Origin: Sebastes aleutianus
Lineage: Eukaryota; Chordata; Actinopteri; Perciformes; Sebastidae
Direction of reading: 5' to 3'
Assembly: GCA_916700875.1 (NCBI GenBank)
Contig: CAKAKS010000062.1
Coordinates: 1,187,009-1,251,008, forward strand
DNA length: 64,000 nt
Shown here: positions 22,187 through 33,466 of the stretch, one piece after another
Position numbering within the stretch: position 1 is the first letter of the stretch
Layout: the number at the start of each line of letters is the position of its first letter
The notes under the pieces: generated by a model
What the model was told of the DNA's origin: nothing
Databases searched by the model: none
Seen by the model: the letters and a program-made list of their open reading frames with translations, nothing else
Translations under genes and position numbers: made by a program

Positions 22187-23190
22187 GCTTTCAGTGCAAA
22201 AGCTGTAATAAACCCACCAACCTAGCACCAGACGACAGAGAGAAACAGTTAGTGACTAGCTGGTGAACATAGTGGAGGATTTAGAAGCTGAGGAGCAAGT
22301 TATTTCCCTCAGGAGGGCTGCACAGCTAATCAAATATTAATTGCGATCACAATTTTGGCTTAAATGAACATGATCAACTGCGATATTGACCTTTAAAATG
22401 TGTGCTCTGCTCATAGAAAACTATCAAATCAAGCAGCTCCTAAACTAACAACCAGCCTGTACCTTCACACCCTACAGCGGCAGCCTGTGAAAAGCTTTCC
22501 TGACTGCTGCGGCTGTTGTCCAGAGTACAAGAGTGATACACTGTATATTGCTCCTTCACTGAATTCAGGTGAGGACTAATCATATTTTAAAGGCAGGGTG
22601 GGCGATCCTGAGGAACTAGCAAGAGTACACTAGATTTTTTTTTAATTATCTATTCGGAAAAAACATGCCTAGTTTTGCCAACTCTTTTCCAATGAAAGCA
22701 GCCAGCAGCATTAGCTGCTAACTAGCTCCCAAAGTTCCTAAATCTAGAGAAAAAGTCTGCAACACTAACAGTCCGTCGCTTCAGGCCTGCTTCCAAAGCC
22801 ACTCCCCCACTATTATCATTATGAACATAAACATATAATGAACCTGAACGGCAAACATGGCTATTGTTAGTACTCACAGCTGTCAAACTAGCAGCTTCTG
22901 GAAAACTCAGGTGATGCGCATTGAGTGAGTGCACGAAAATATTCGGTCCGTAAAATCAACGAATAATCGTGATCAATAATCGTGATCCTAATATTGATCA
23001 AAATAATCGGGATTATCATTTTGGCCATAATCGTGCAGCCCTACTCAGGAGCTGGTGGAGAACAAAAGCAGAGCTAAAAGAAGAGTTCATATGGGACCTG
23101 CATCCAACAGGTAGACAAGCAAGACTCCAAATGAATGCTCATGTTGCTGTGGAAGTGCTGGATGTAAATCCGCTGCTAACAAGTTCATAT
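22187..23190 (+). mobile_element. Dispersed repeat family H, copy 2, interrupted by a hAT MITE
   Basis: It is paralogous to 7265-7690 in two parts, 22187-22315 and 23052-23190, separated by the family E insertion. The right part includes 'tggtggagaacaaaagcaga' and 'ccaaatgaatgctcatgttg'. Confidence 0.75.
22316..23043. mobile_element. hAT-type MITE family E with 8-bp target duplication
   Basis: CTCAGGAG is duplicated at 22308-22315 and 23044-23051. The left end GGCTGCAC and right end GTGCAGCCCTA are inverted. Subterminal 'aatcgtgat'/'ataatcgggattatc' palindromes are hAT-like. The uninterrupted paralogue at 7477 supplies an empty site with a single CTCAGGAG. It is 728 bp with no transposase. 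Confidence 0.9.
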
Positions 23191-23191
23191 T

Positions 23192-24086
23192 AAATGCTAC
23201 AAAACGGAAGCACCAGGTACTCAAGCATCCACCTGATGACATACTCTATGTCGTGTTTTGTCCACAAATGTGAAATAAAGTGAAGCAACACTGCCATATT
23301 CATTTCAGTAGGTGCAAACCCAGCTGCCTGGGGCTCACAGGGAGGTTTACAGTTCTACATTTGACTGAAATGTGAACAAATGCTAATAAACTTACTGTAT
23401 TATTATTACTAATTGCCAAATTAATTTCTTATCAGATCCATCTGCCCTGCTCTGTTCCTCCTCATCTTGTGCGTCGCCCTGAAACTCGACCCTCTGTTCC
23501 TCTTCTCCTGCTCCGTCTTTTCCACCAGAGCTGCTGCCAACATGTGATTTCACTTATCTTGCAGTGAAATGAGAGTGGAGAGGAACAGACTAATGGTCAT
23601 CTCCCTGTCTCTTTCCCTGCTCTCTCTCCTCACCGTGGCAGGGCTTGATGAAAGGACCTGTGTATTTTGCTTAAGTTTCAAATTCCGCTGCCCGAAAAAA
23701 AGTGCAGATGTGGGCTGCTCGCCACACCTACGCAAAAATGCTGGAGTGAAAAAAAAATAAAATGGAAGCAGTGCGGACAAAGAGAGGATCACAGAGATCT
23801 GGAGCTCCTGCGCTCTTGCTGTAGACACAAGGTGAGCTCCTGCCTGTTGAATGATGTTTTTTGGTCTGCCTGCTGGAGTGATGCTCTGGCTGGGCATTGA
23901 ACACAGCAGATATCATGAGTAGAGAACAAGATTTTTCCCCCCCATTGACTGAAAAGTTTGCTCATTTGAGCTAAAATGCCTCAAGTAAGGTCTCATGTCT
24001 CATGTGTTGAAAGGACAGTTTGCTACTTTGTTTCATAAATATAAGTGCAACTCAACCCTTTCCGAACTATGGTGGACGGTACCTAA
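23192..24086. other. No gene supported
   Basis: A 63-aa frame at 23569-23760 has a hydrophobic serine/leucine-rich stretch near its start that looks superficially like a signal peptide. It arises from CT-rich sequence and has no homologue I know, so it is not called as a gene. Confidence 0.35.
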
Positions 24087-24680
24087 AATAAATGAATAGA
24101 TAAATTACTTGATAAAAAAATTAATGTCATTAAATGTAGCAAAAATAATATTAAAATAAATGTAGTTAATTAACTGATTGACATAAAATTATATTTCTGT
24201 TTTAATTTGCTTAATTTATTTATCTTTGTATTAATTCCCATTAATTTATCAATTCCCATTAAATTATTTATTCTTCTGTTTAATTTTCCCTTTTATTTAT
24301 TTATGTGTGTATTCATTTTTATAAATTTTGAAATGTATTAATTTATTTTTGCATTTATTTTGTATGTTTTTGCATTTATTTTATATTTATTTTTAAATGT
24401 ATGTTTTTATTTATGTGTTTATGCATTTATTTGTTACAATTATTATTACTGTCAATGTATAATCTGGTGACCTGTCCAGGGTGTACCCCGCCTTCGCCCA
24501 ATGTCAGCTGGGATCGGCTCCAGCCCCTCCGCGACCCTGAATAGGATAAGCTGTTACGGATAATGAATGAATGAATTACTGTCAATGTATACTTTATTTA
24601 TTATTATTTAATTCTTTAAAATCTTTTTTTGTCTTTCTTTTTTTTAAAATTTAATTTAGTTTTTTTGTTCTTTATCCTTT
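24087..24680 (+). repeat. AT-rich dispersed repeat family M, copy 2
   Basis: It is paralogous to 19822-20170 up to about 24440, then continues as AT-rich sequence. A LINE tail is inserted at 24462-24574. Confidence 0.65.
24462..24574 (+). mobile_element. 5'-truncated L2-type LINE 3' tail with 17-bp target duplication
   Basis: The 113-bp insert contains 'cctgtccagggtgtaccccg', 'gtcagctgggatcggctcca' and 'gcgaccctgaataggataag', a very widespread teleost LINE 3' end that I associate with L2/Maui-type elements. It ends in an ATGA-type simple tail. The 17-base ATTACTGTCAATGTATA is present on both sides (24445-24461 and 24575-24591). This is the structure left by target-primed reverse transcription. 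Confidence 0.88.
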
Positions 24681-24690
24681 TTGCATCGGC

Positions 24691-24756
24691 AATGGGTGAG
24701 GGAGGGGGCAATGGGTGAGGGAGGGGGCAATGGGTGAGGGTTTGGTGGGAGGGGGC
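24691..24756 (+). repeat. 19-bp G-rich tandem repeat, quadruplex-capable
   Basis: Two complete units of AATGGGTGAGGGAGGGGGC and a diverged third lie in tandem. Each unit contains three runs of at least three G, so the array easily satisfies the four-run rule for a G-quadruplex on the plus strand. Confidence 0.9.
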
Positions 24757-24759
24757 TTG

Positions 24760-25595
24760 GATGAAAATGCCACCAGTAATGCCTCATGTCTTGTGTTATC
24801 ACACCTCCCAAGTGAAAGATTAGTCATTAGTGTTAATCACCACCTCTGTGGCCTGCACAGATATGGTATTCCCAGATGTGCGAACATGCTGAGCCAGCAT
24901 GGTCAGATCACGAGTCCAGAGATATCATCTCTGCTCTAACAGCATCCTTTCCTGCATTCTATTGGTCCCACAGAGGGTCTGGTGCTGTCTTCAAGGCACA
25001 GTAATGGTGATCAGAGAACCCGGCCATGCTCGGGGCTCTCTCCGTCATCTCCTCTCGTCCCTTTGGGGCGTTTATGAGCCATGGAGACGTGGTCCTACAT
25101 CTGCGGCAGCCATCATCCCTCGAGTCGGGGGTCGAAAGATCCCGAGACCGTTTGGAGCGATCCGCGAAAGGAACGGCTGTGATGTGGGATTCAGAAACTG
25201 AACGTAATACAATCTATTCTCGAGAGATGGAATGTCGCGTTACAAGCAAATGCTGGCATTTGGGTAAAAAGTGTTTTTTTTTTCCCAAATGCATTCAAGT
25301 CAAGTGAAATCTCAGCGGGGGGAAGATGATTTTGGCTGAAGCAATTCATCCCATGAGAGAGCGAACAGACTGCCAAACGAGACGGGGCCAAATATCCATT
25401 CATTGGAGGCAGGAGAGTTTCCTAGTGCCCAAATGTAAAGCATTTACACACAAGCACATAGATAGTTGCTGAATTATATTTTATGAATGTTTTCCTGAAT
25501 ATCAATCGCTATTGTAGAGATGAACAGCTGTAACACACAACCTGTGTACAAAATAGAATATTTGGACCATCTGGACTTTGTTGAAGTGGTATGCA
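24760..25595. other. No gene supported
   Basis: Ordinary sequence with short open frames of 70-100 aa and no recognisable domains. Confidence 0.4.
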
Positions 25596-25599
25596 CAGG

Positions 25600-26275
25600 G
25601 CTCTAGTACAACACAGCCTCACGGCAGTTTGTGAAATAGTCACAAAATTTAATCTATTTGATTCGTGTACATAGACACGAATTTCCCTTTTTTTATAGTG
25701 ACGCTCAGCACGACTTTCAACAACCTATTTTTGATGCGTTTTCCTATAAATGTCCTGAGGTACGTGTTCATTTCTGCTCCAGTCTTTTCAACATAAAACT
25801 ACTTATTTAGGCTTAGGAAAAGATCGACTTGGTTAGGCTTAGACAACAAAACTACTTATTTAGGCTTAGGAAAAGATCGACTTGGTTAGGATTAGGCAAC
25901 AAAGGTACTTAGTTAGGTTTGGGAAAACATTGAGGTTTGGGTTAAAATAACAATGTAAGTGCTGTAACTTAAGTACGGACGTTACGTGACTAATAAATCA
26001 ACTTTGACGCCGGTCTCCTGGGCAAAAGTCCGGTGTTCTTTGACCCGACCATCCACACCGACCTCCTCCCTACGCGGCGTTTGCCACTCTCTATACTTCC
26101 CGGATCACAACAACATGGATTACATACAAATTGATTTTGTGCTGACCAGCATGAAAAAAATTCAAAATTTGTACACAAATCAATATGTTAAATTTGGTGA
26201 CTATTTCACGAACTGCTGTGTGACTGGGCTGTCTAGTAAAACCGATGCTGTATATAAGGGTTGGATGTGATTCCT
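25600..26275 (+). repeat. Probable dispersed repeat with internal 60-bp tandem duplication
   Basis: A unit of about 60 bp containing 'aaaactacttatttaggctt' and 'aaaagatcgacttggttagg' occurs twice at 25795-25910, with a diverged third. The downstream part ('ctcctgggcaaaagtccggt', 'ccgacctcctccctacgcgg') resembles a repeat I remember as common in percomorph genomes. No second copy exists in this window, so the dispersed status is from memory. Confidence 0.5.
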
Positions 26276-26279
26276 TTTT

Positions 26280-27130
26280 TTAGCCGTTTGAAAACCAAAA
26301 ATACAATATGAAAAGTGTAAAGAAAGTATTAAACAGTGCACTTGTCTGCTCTAACCTAACAGGCATTGTTTTTGCCTTTCTGGCTAACTAGATTATTACG
26401 TTCTTTAATACCTACAGGAACAACCAAGCGTTACATCCAGGAGCATATCAGAGGAGTCAGCAGTCAGTGACGGTATAAAACAGTCAATAATTGTTTTTTC
26501 AAAAAGTGTGAATCACCGCAACCACAAGAGCTCCTTGAGCATCCAGTCATATATGAGCACAACAAATATGAGGATGATGGGACCAGAAGTATGCAAGATT
26601 AGCCGAAGATTACACGACCGAACGTATGATCTCCCAACAGGCTTACGCCTGGTGGAGATAACTGTATTATTTGGTGGGGTTACAGGTGAGTCAGTCGTGG
26701 ATGCTATCCAGGAGTTTAGGCTAATATTAGCAGCTCTGTTATGCTCTTTATTGGATTTGTGGAAGCCAACGCTACCCAAGATAGCGCAACGTTTGCTAAA
26801 CACATCTCATCCGAAAAGCTTTTCCTTTTGTGGCTCTAAAGGTGAAAACATACTGTCTGAAAACACACACGATTATGGTGTTTATAATACCGTTTCTTTA
26901 TTTAGCCTCACATGCCTTCTACAGGAATTATCAACTGTGAGGATGCTGACTTGTTGAGAGGGACATGGAGCTTTATTCTTAGTCATTTAGTTGTATGCAG
27001 CCATCATTGTGCATATTTAAGATCCATTTTACAAGACTCTTTTTAAAAACGAGTAAGTCAGGTTGAAACAATAAAAAGTCACCCGGAGACAGCGTTTTCA
27101 ATCAACTCATGGAGCTAACGATAGCTTCAT
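26280..27130. other. No gene supported; 149-aa open frame
   Basis: A plus-strand frame at 26508-26957 encodes 149 residues starting MNHRNHKSSL. Composition is unremarkable, with a hydrophobic leucine-rich patch near residues 70-80. I recognise no domain, see no splice context, and the minus strand is also open (26513-26803), which argues for chance. Confidence 0.3.
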
Positions 27131-27134
27131 TTGG

Positions 27135-27330
27135 AGATGCACGGATCCAACTTTTTCAGTTCCGATAGCGATACCTGGGCTTTGGGTATCGGCCGATAAT
27201 GAGTACTGATTGGATACCAGTGTTTAATTAATAAGTTGTTTGCCTCACTGTGTGGAAGTGACTGGGATCATTCTTTTAAGTGTAAGGCATCATCAGGCTG
27301 GACTTAAACACTGCTTTCCTAACTTTGTAA
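27135..27330 (+). mobile_element. hAT-like MITE family F, left-end fragment
   Basis: It begins 'gatgcacggatccaactttt' and continues through 'gatagcgatacctgggcttt' and 'gtatcggccgata'. These match, in reverse complement, the right part of the complete copy at 49456-50883. The similarity includes 'catcaggctggacttaaaca' and stops before the far terminus. Confidence 0.8.
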
Positions 27331-27339
27331 AAGAAAATG

Positions 27340-28425
27340 TAACAAATGAATACGTAGATGAAGGAATGAGAAGCCTGCTTTGGTCTACCAGTCTGAAATG
27401 AAGAACCCTGGATGTCACACATTACTCCCAATTTCGATGGTAAACTGTCACCGTTATTTCCCGAACAAGTACAACAGTAATTGTTGATTTGAGTCCCAAC
27501 AGAACTGATTGAATTGCAGCTTGCTCAGCTTGCTGTTCCTCCAGCAGGCTGCAATGAGTCCTCGAATGCTCCAGTGCTGGTTCACGGCTCCCCGGGTGTT
27601 GTGAGAGAGAACACTCGCACACTGAAGGAAAACTTACAGCAGGAAGTACCTCACCAATAGTAACCCCACTGGGATCGTAAGATGAAATGGAAAAAAAAGA
27701 GGGAGGAGAGACATAGAGCAAAGAGAGGGGAAGAGATCGGGGAACGGCTGCTAATGCTTTCTGCAGAAACTGGCTCCTGAATGTTCCTGTAATTGGTGCG
27801 ATCTGAGAAGTTGGATCTTTCCATTCCACTTCTCCCCGTCTTTCTTCTCCTCCACCTCCTCCTCTTTTTTTTCTCTTCTCCTCTTTCACCTCTTCCCCAT
27901 CCTTTAACCTACGGGAAGCATGTCGGCATGTTTTTTTTCTTCAAATTCTCTGTCTGCTTCATTTAGCAAACCCAAGTCAAAGAGGAACCACAGAATGGGA
28001 ATAGTAACATCGAACAAGCTCTGCCCTGGACGGGAAGGCCCTGATTATTCCAATCAAAATGTTAAGTCAGCAGCACAGTTCTAAATGAGGGCGAAGCCAA
28101 GATCAACGTCGGTGAAGAAACACAGGTGGCAATTTCATGATCACCGCCTGAGAGATTTTCCACATGGGCTCTACTTTTAAACTTCCTAAATGTGCTGCTT
28201 ACATAGCCAACAGTCTGTACTGGTCGCCCAGCTGCAGGAGACATCCTCACAGGCACTGGGCCAGGACTGTAGTACTCCAGTCCCGTCTCTCTCTTAAGTC
28301 TCCTCTTTTGTTATCTCTGTCTTGTCTCAGACACGGAGGGGGTTTTCTCTTGGACTTGGTCTCTGGTTTTGACCAAGTCCAACGGGTCTCTCTGTGCAAT
28401 TTGCAATTCGTTAGGTAAGTAGGTA
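27340..28425. other. No gene supported
   Basis: A strongly pyrimidine-rich stretch (about 27830-27895) generates lysine/glutamate-rich frames on the minus strand. No coding signal is convincing. Confidence 0.4.
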
Positions 28426-28431
28426 CAGTAA

Positions 28432-28575
28432 AGGCATTTACAGACCGGGGTCGTGCGAATAAACAACACGAAAATGCAAAATACTGGCTTGCAAATATTA
28501 TATGTCTAGGGCTTTTATTGTGAAAGGTAAGAACAAAGGGAGTGGATTTGATCTGTTCTGCCTTTGTCAAGGTTG
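28432..28575 (+). mobile_element. TAA-type MITE family D, truncated copy 3
   Basis: It is flanked on the left by TAA (28429-28431). It begins AGGCATTTACAGACC and carries 'cttttattgtgaaaggtaag' and 'tctgcctttgtcaaggttga' as at 41561. It is truncated at about 28575, where another repeat begins. Confidence 0.8.
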
Positions 28576-29090
28576 AAAGGAGTATTAAGCCGGGTTACTA
28601 CTTTTAGTTCCTGGAACTGCATTTCCACCGTGGTCTAAAGACCTGCGAAGATTAGGCAAATTAGTCCACTGACGCCGATTTCATCTAACCAAATACGCTG
28701 GAAAGAAATAACCCTTAGAAAAAATAAACCGTAGAAAAAAAATAAAGGTTAGGGTTTGTCTCACTGAATCGATGATACAGTATTTACTGCTGCATATATT
28801 TACTGATGCATGTTGGGTGTAATGAATGAAATGCAGCAGAGGAAAATGAAACTAAGAGCATCTGTCTCCACAGTACGTAGTAAGTTAGCACCTTATTTTG
28901 AAAACCGACTTCCTCTAACTTCTCCAAGGTAGTCTCTAGCTCTCCTTCTACCTCCTTTTAATTTCCTTCTACCTCCACATAGACTCAGATGAAGCACATG
29001 TATAGATTCTGGCATTAAAAAACATTTCAAACTTGTAAAAAAAGAAAAAGAATGTCGATACATAGGTGAATGGATTGTTGTCCCCACCCC
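28576..29090 (-). mobile_element. Dispersed repeat family N, copy 1
   Basis: It is inverted relative to 62771-63870. The block 'tttactgatgcatgttgg', 'tgcagcaga', 'ggaaaatgaaactaagag' here appears in reverse complement at 63265-63360. 'tagttcctggaactgcattt' corresponds to the 'ccgtttccaccgcaggaact' end there. The following 'cttcctctaacttctccaag' block (28908-28927) is also present near 63836, but on the same strand, so the two loci are rearranged relative to each other. Confidence 0.65.
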
Positions 29091-29094
29091 TACG

Positions 29095-30820
29095 CTCTAC
29101 TGACTGCATTCAAATAAAGGCAAAACGCCCGCCAAAAACTATTGAGATCTCATATCCGGCCTACTGAGGCCACAATCTGGATAGTGTGGAAAAAAAGCCA
29201 CAGTAATATTTTAGGTTGCATGCCTGCGACTCTAAGTGGATCTCCTCTTTCCATAAAGGATCATCCAATTCCCAACAAGCTCGCTTGACCTCCGGCTCAG
29301 ATTCTGTCCCCAATCAAAAAAAGCACAACCCTCGTCTTTTAATCCAGCTCCATAATCACAAATTCTCCCGTTCACATCAGCCTGGCCTCGCTGGCCCTGT
29401 ACAGAGTGTACAGAGCTGAGCGGGCGCCCTCGTATTACAGCAAATGAATATCTCCGCTGATTAAATCATTAAGGAGCTTTTTTTTTGGACTAGCCCCGCT
29501 AAAGCCCTGTCCACTAAATGTCCTCTCCCTCTGCTGTAGATCTGGAGTTAGTGAGGGGATGTGGTGGTGGTGGGGGGGTTAGTGATGGTGGGGGTGGGGA
29601 TTAACTTGTTTGGGCTGTCGGCAGGCTCAAACACTAAGCGCTCAATCACTCAATCACCGGGATCCACACGCTCACGGGGACTTAGCCTCGCAGATCCCAC
29701 TGACATTGACCGTGGTTGGACTCCCGAGCTGACCCGCACAGCCGCCGATGATCCCGTATCTCTATCTGTATTGCTGTGTTGACCAATTTTCCATCACTAT
29801 CAGCAGCTTGCCATGAATGATGATATCAAACAGAGAGGTGGGGGGGGGCAGAAAGGTAGGTGCAGGATTAGAGGCCGTCTTTGTTTTTCTGTACTGTACG
29901 TTTTTTAAAAGCACATTTTCTAACTGTAATATCCCAAAGAGGCAAAAAAACAGAGTTGATCCAAATTGGCAGATTGTTCCGAGACCGAAAGAGACTTTCG
30001 GGATTCGTCAAAGAGTAATTGTGCAGCATGTCGACAGTCCTCCTTTCTACTAAGGAGACCATCAAACTTCTCAGTTAACGTCTTGCACTTCTAACAAGGC
30101 TTTTATGCCCCCTTTCCCGTCCCCCAACCCCAACAGATCCAGAGTGCTTTGTACTGCCAGCTTGCACACTTGTTTCATTAAAAAGGCGGAATAAAAACAG
30201 AATAACCTCATTCCCTCGCCTCTAGCTCTTTTTTGTACTTTCCTTTTTTTCCTATGTTATTGTTGCGTTCTCTCGCAGGCCCCAGACTAACAGAGCAAAG
30301 GGTGCTTTTTATAGCCAGAAGAATGGTGTGTGCAAGAGAGGGAGAGATAGAAGAGACGGAGTTCAACTCTGAGTTAACTTCCTGTCTCCTCCAGAACTCA
30401 TTAATATCCCTATCGTCGTCACTGCATCACTCCTCCTCTCACCTCGTATACCACACTACAGTCTGCTATATGCTTCTTTCTGTGACGAGTCCTCGTACGA
30501 GTGTTCCAAGTCGGATTCTCTTAACTTGTCATAAATGGCTCGTTTCAGCCTGATGAATATAGCATTTGTGAGATGTGATCGTTGCTGTGGTCGACGTCCC
30601 TAAAACTGCCAAATAGAGAGAAGTGAAACTGGAGCTTCCTGGTTCTGTTCCAGAAGGAAGATAAGCTCATTCAAAATCCCATTGACATTTGTAATAAAGT
30701 CAATACACTAAAAGCACAGCCTTGGAACAGAGCATTTCTCAACAGGATGATGTGTGGTTCATTTCATATGTTTAGATAAGGGCATTGATTCATTATTGTT
30801 TATTTGATATTTTGAACCAC
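29095..30820. other. No gene supported
   Basis: Ordinary sequence. Short G-rich repeats (GGTGGTGGTGGGGGGG near 29560) occur. No reading frame has a recognisable domain. Confidence 0.4.
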
Positions 30821-30821
30821 A

Positions 30822-30910
30822 AAGTCCCTGGTTCGATCCCGGCCAGGGACCAACCGTTGTTGCATCCATCTCTCCCTCGTTTCCTGTCATCTCTCTCTAC
30901 TGCCAGGCTA
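30822..30910 (+). mobile_element. tRNA-derived SINE remnant
   Basis: 'tggttcgatcccggcc' is a tRNA T-arm/B-box-like motif. It is followed by 'agggacc', 'gttgcatccatctctccctc' and 'tttcctgtcatctctctcta', the body typical of a common percomorph tRNA SINE as I recall it. The A box and left half are absent, so this is a 5'-truncated copy, not a tRNA gene. Confidence 0.65.
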
Positions 30911-30914
30911 TACT

Positions 30915-32660
30915 AACATTATAGCTGCTCCATCAACACTCAACATAACGTCATTTAGGCATAAATACGGCAGCAGTTATTGTAAACGGATTGAAAGGAC
31001 GCTGAAATAACAACATGATGATGCAGATTTGTAAGAAGTCTGAATTCATGCTTTGTCGGGTCTGTTACCATGACGACAAGCAAACAAGTTTTAAATGTCT
31101 TGTTTTCTGTTTGGAGTTGGGATTGATCGGTGCCAGGCTAGGCATAAATCATTGTTATGTATACCATAGACAGTCTGTGGTTAATAAACATATATTTGGC
31201 CCGGTCTCTGTACATATTGATAATAATTATAGTATGGTATAATATACTATAATATTATAGTAATTTGAGTAATATGAGGCCCTATCGTAGCTCTGGGTGA
31301 CCACAGACGGCTACAATATTTTTTTCCTCCATCTCTGATTGAACAACGTCAGGACGTCAATGAAGACAGGAGGAGAATGTGATAAACGCTGATAGACTTT
31401 CAGGACACAGTGTCACGCAAATTTCTCGCTTGAGTTGAAATATTTCAACTCCCGCGAACACGCCAGGGATGCGAATTCCACGTGTTCGTGTCGCATCATT
31501 CCCTGGACAGCAACCAGCATAAAGACCCGGATACAGCTGTCGAAGTAAGTACTTAACTGTACACGTTGCCATGCCAAAACGTGCCAATAAAATCATAAAC
31601 AAAAAACCCTCTCAAACCTCCCTGCATATTAACAAGATGAGCAGAATATCAACGACGTTGATTTTATTCATACATTTTATTTTTGTTAAATTGGTATCTT
31701 ATTTAAACTCCAAACACGTTCAGATTAAGGCATCATTCTTAAATCAATCAAGTGTTTTGTTTTCATGACGTAGAGACAGTTATTGAATGTGAATTCTCTT
31801 CAATCTCCAGCATGCTCCAACACCTACCGTTACCAGAGAGCAGATCCCAATCTAACACTGCTGCCGGGTCACTGCTCTGCACACACACACTCATAAGAGC
31901 AGAGGAAACATCAGGCAATGATTAAGCTAATGTACTGTAGCTGTCTAACAAACAGAGAAATACTGAAAGCCATTCAACTGTGTGACGGGACGTTTTATTG
32001 TCCAAAAAGCTGTGTTGTCCAAACCTTGAGGAAAAATTGCCTTGATGAGAGCAAACTGTTGATTCAGGGCTCCGGCCAGCCACAGCAAGACGCGCAGCCA
32101 AGTTCTGCAAGTCTGCCTGTATTTATTTAGGGTTATTACATTTTCTTTTTATTAACGCTGCTTCACTATTTGTCTTTAAACGTATTCATTCTTTTATTTA
32201 AGTGTCATTATCTAAACACCTTATCTTTATTAGCCCCAACTGGGGTCACTTTTTTTGAAATATTTGTTTCTGGAAGTGTTTTTTCTCGTGGCTAATGTCG
32301 ACTGGCTTTGTGTTACTATACCGTAATTATCTTCTCTTATATACATGCGAGTTGCAGCTTACTTTTCAGAGGGGGAAACATAAAGAAACACAATGAGAGT
32401 GAAATAAAGAGGAACGCAGCGCGAGAGAAGAAATGTTGGGAGAGGCAGAGGTGAGAAAAGATCACGTTGAGGTTTTGGAGGAGGACGAGGAGGAGAGCGA
32501 TGGAGAGCAAATGAAGCGGTGCTGGTGTCTGTTTTCCCTCTGGCTGGTGATGGGCGACTGCAGCCAGCATAAACACATGCCTTCATGGCTCACACATTTC
32601 CTGCTTCACTCCACATCCCAGCGCTGCCGGGGCCACACAGGCTCAAGACACCACAGCGAG

Positions 32661-32710
<50 letters not shown>

Positions 32711-33465
32711 ATGTGTGCATGTACGGTATGCACGCTCGCTGCTCTTGTGGTCGACGTGGACTCGGACTTGTTTGCGCAGATCTTTCTGTTATCGTCGCGA
32801 CTATACACCTACAAATCAGTGTTAAAAACACAGTTCTCGACTGAATGTAAGGGAAGATATATTTCACATTAGGCTCGGAGGGAGGAGAGAGAACTCGGCT
32901 TATTCCCATCTGATTTCAACATATGTGGTTTAACAGGCATTAACACTATTCATCTCCTTACTTGTCGTACCTCTCTCCTCCCACGGGCCAGATCTCTTAA
33001 TGCATAGTGCTCTCTCTCTCCGTCTCTCTTTATGGTACATATGTGTGTGAGTGTGTTGCATCATTCTGTTACTTTAAGGGGGAGTGTAGCAGCAAGGTTG
33101 TCTAATGTGTTGATTCTACACAGCTCCTTTCATCTATAGAAAGCCTCTTTTCATCTATAGCGAGAACCTCCTCTATCACCTTTCAAGCAAAATCAGGCGG
33201 AAAGAGAGATTTAAGACACAATGACGACGGGTAGAGAGGAGCAGGGGAGTGTGGGAGATGGTGGGGGGGTAGATAGAGGAGAAAGGGAAGCAGACAGAAT
33301 AGAGAAAAGTGAGCCGGGGGAGGGGACGCGAGGGTCCTTGCGATCTATCATCCGATGATCCGATGACGCTCCGTTTTGTTTTAAGGCTGCTGCGGACCTG
33401 CTGTTAATCAGATAGACATTACCGATCAACTCCAGCTGCGTTCTCTCCCATCAAAGAGGTGTCAC
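30915..33465. other. No gene supported
   Basis: Mixed AT-rich sequence. (GT)22 lies at 32662-32706. A 130-aa frame at 32433-32825 runs through the microsatellite and is not credible as a gene. The block 31330-31515 might be another dispersed repeat, but no second copy is present here. Confidence 0.4.
32662..32706. repeat. (GT)22 microsatellite
   Basis: An uninterrupted run of GT dinucleotides. The open frames on both strands across it are artefacts. Confidence 0.98.
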
Positions 33466-33466
33466 G

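Noticed and set aside
23569..23760. 63-aa frame with a signal-peptide-like start
   Set aside because: The hydrophobic run comes from CT-rich sequence, the frame ends in an A-rich run, and nothing recognisable follows.
26508..26957. 149-aa frame
   Set aside because: No domain, no splice signals, opposite strand also open. Could be chance; not enough to call a gene.
30822..30860. tRNA gene suggested by a T-arm-like GGTTCGATCC
   Set aside because: No A box, acceptor stem or anticodon arm upstream. The following sequence is a SINE body.
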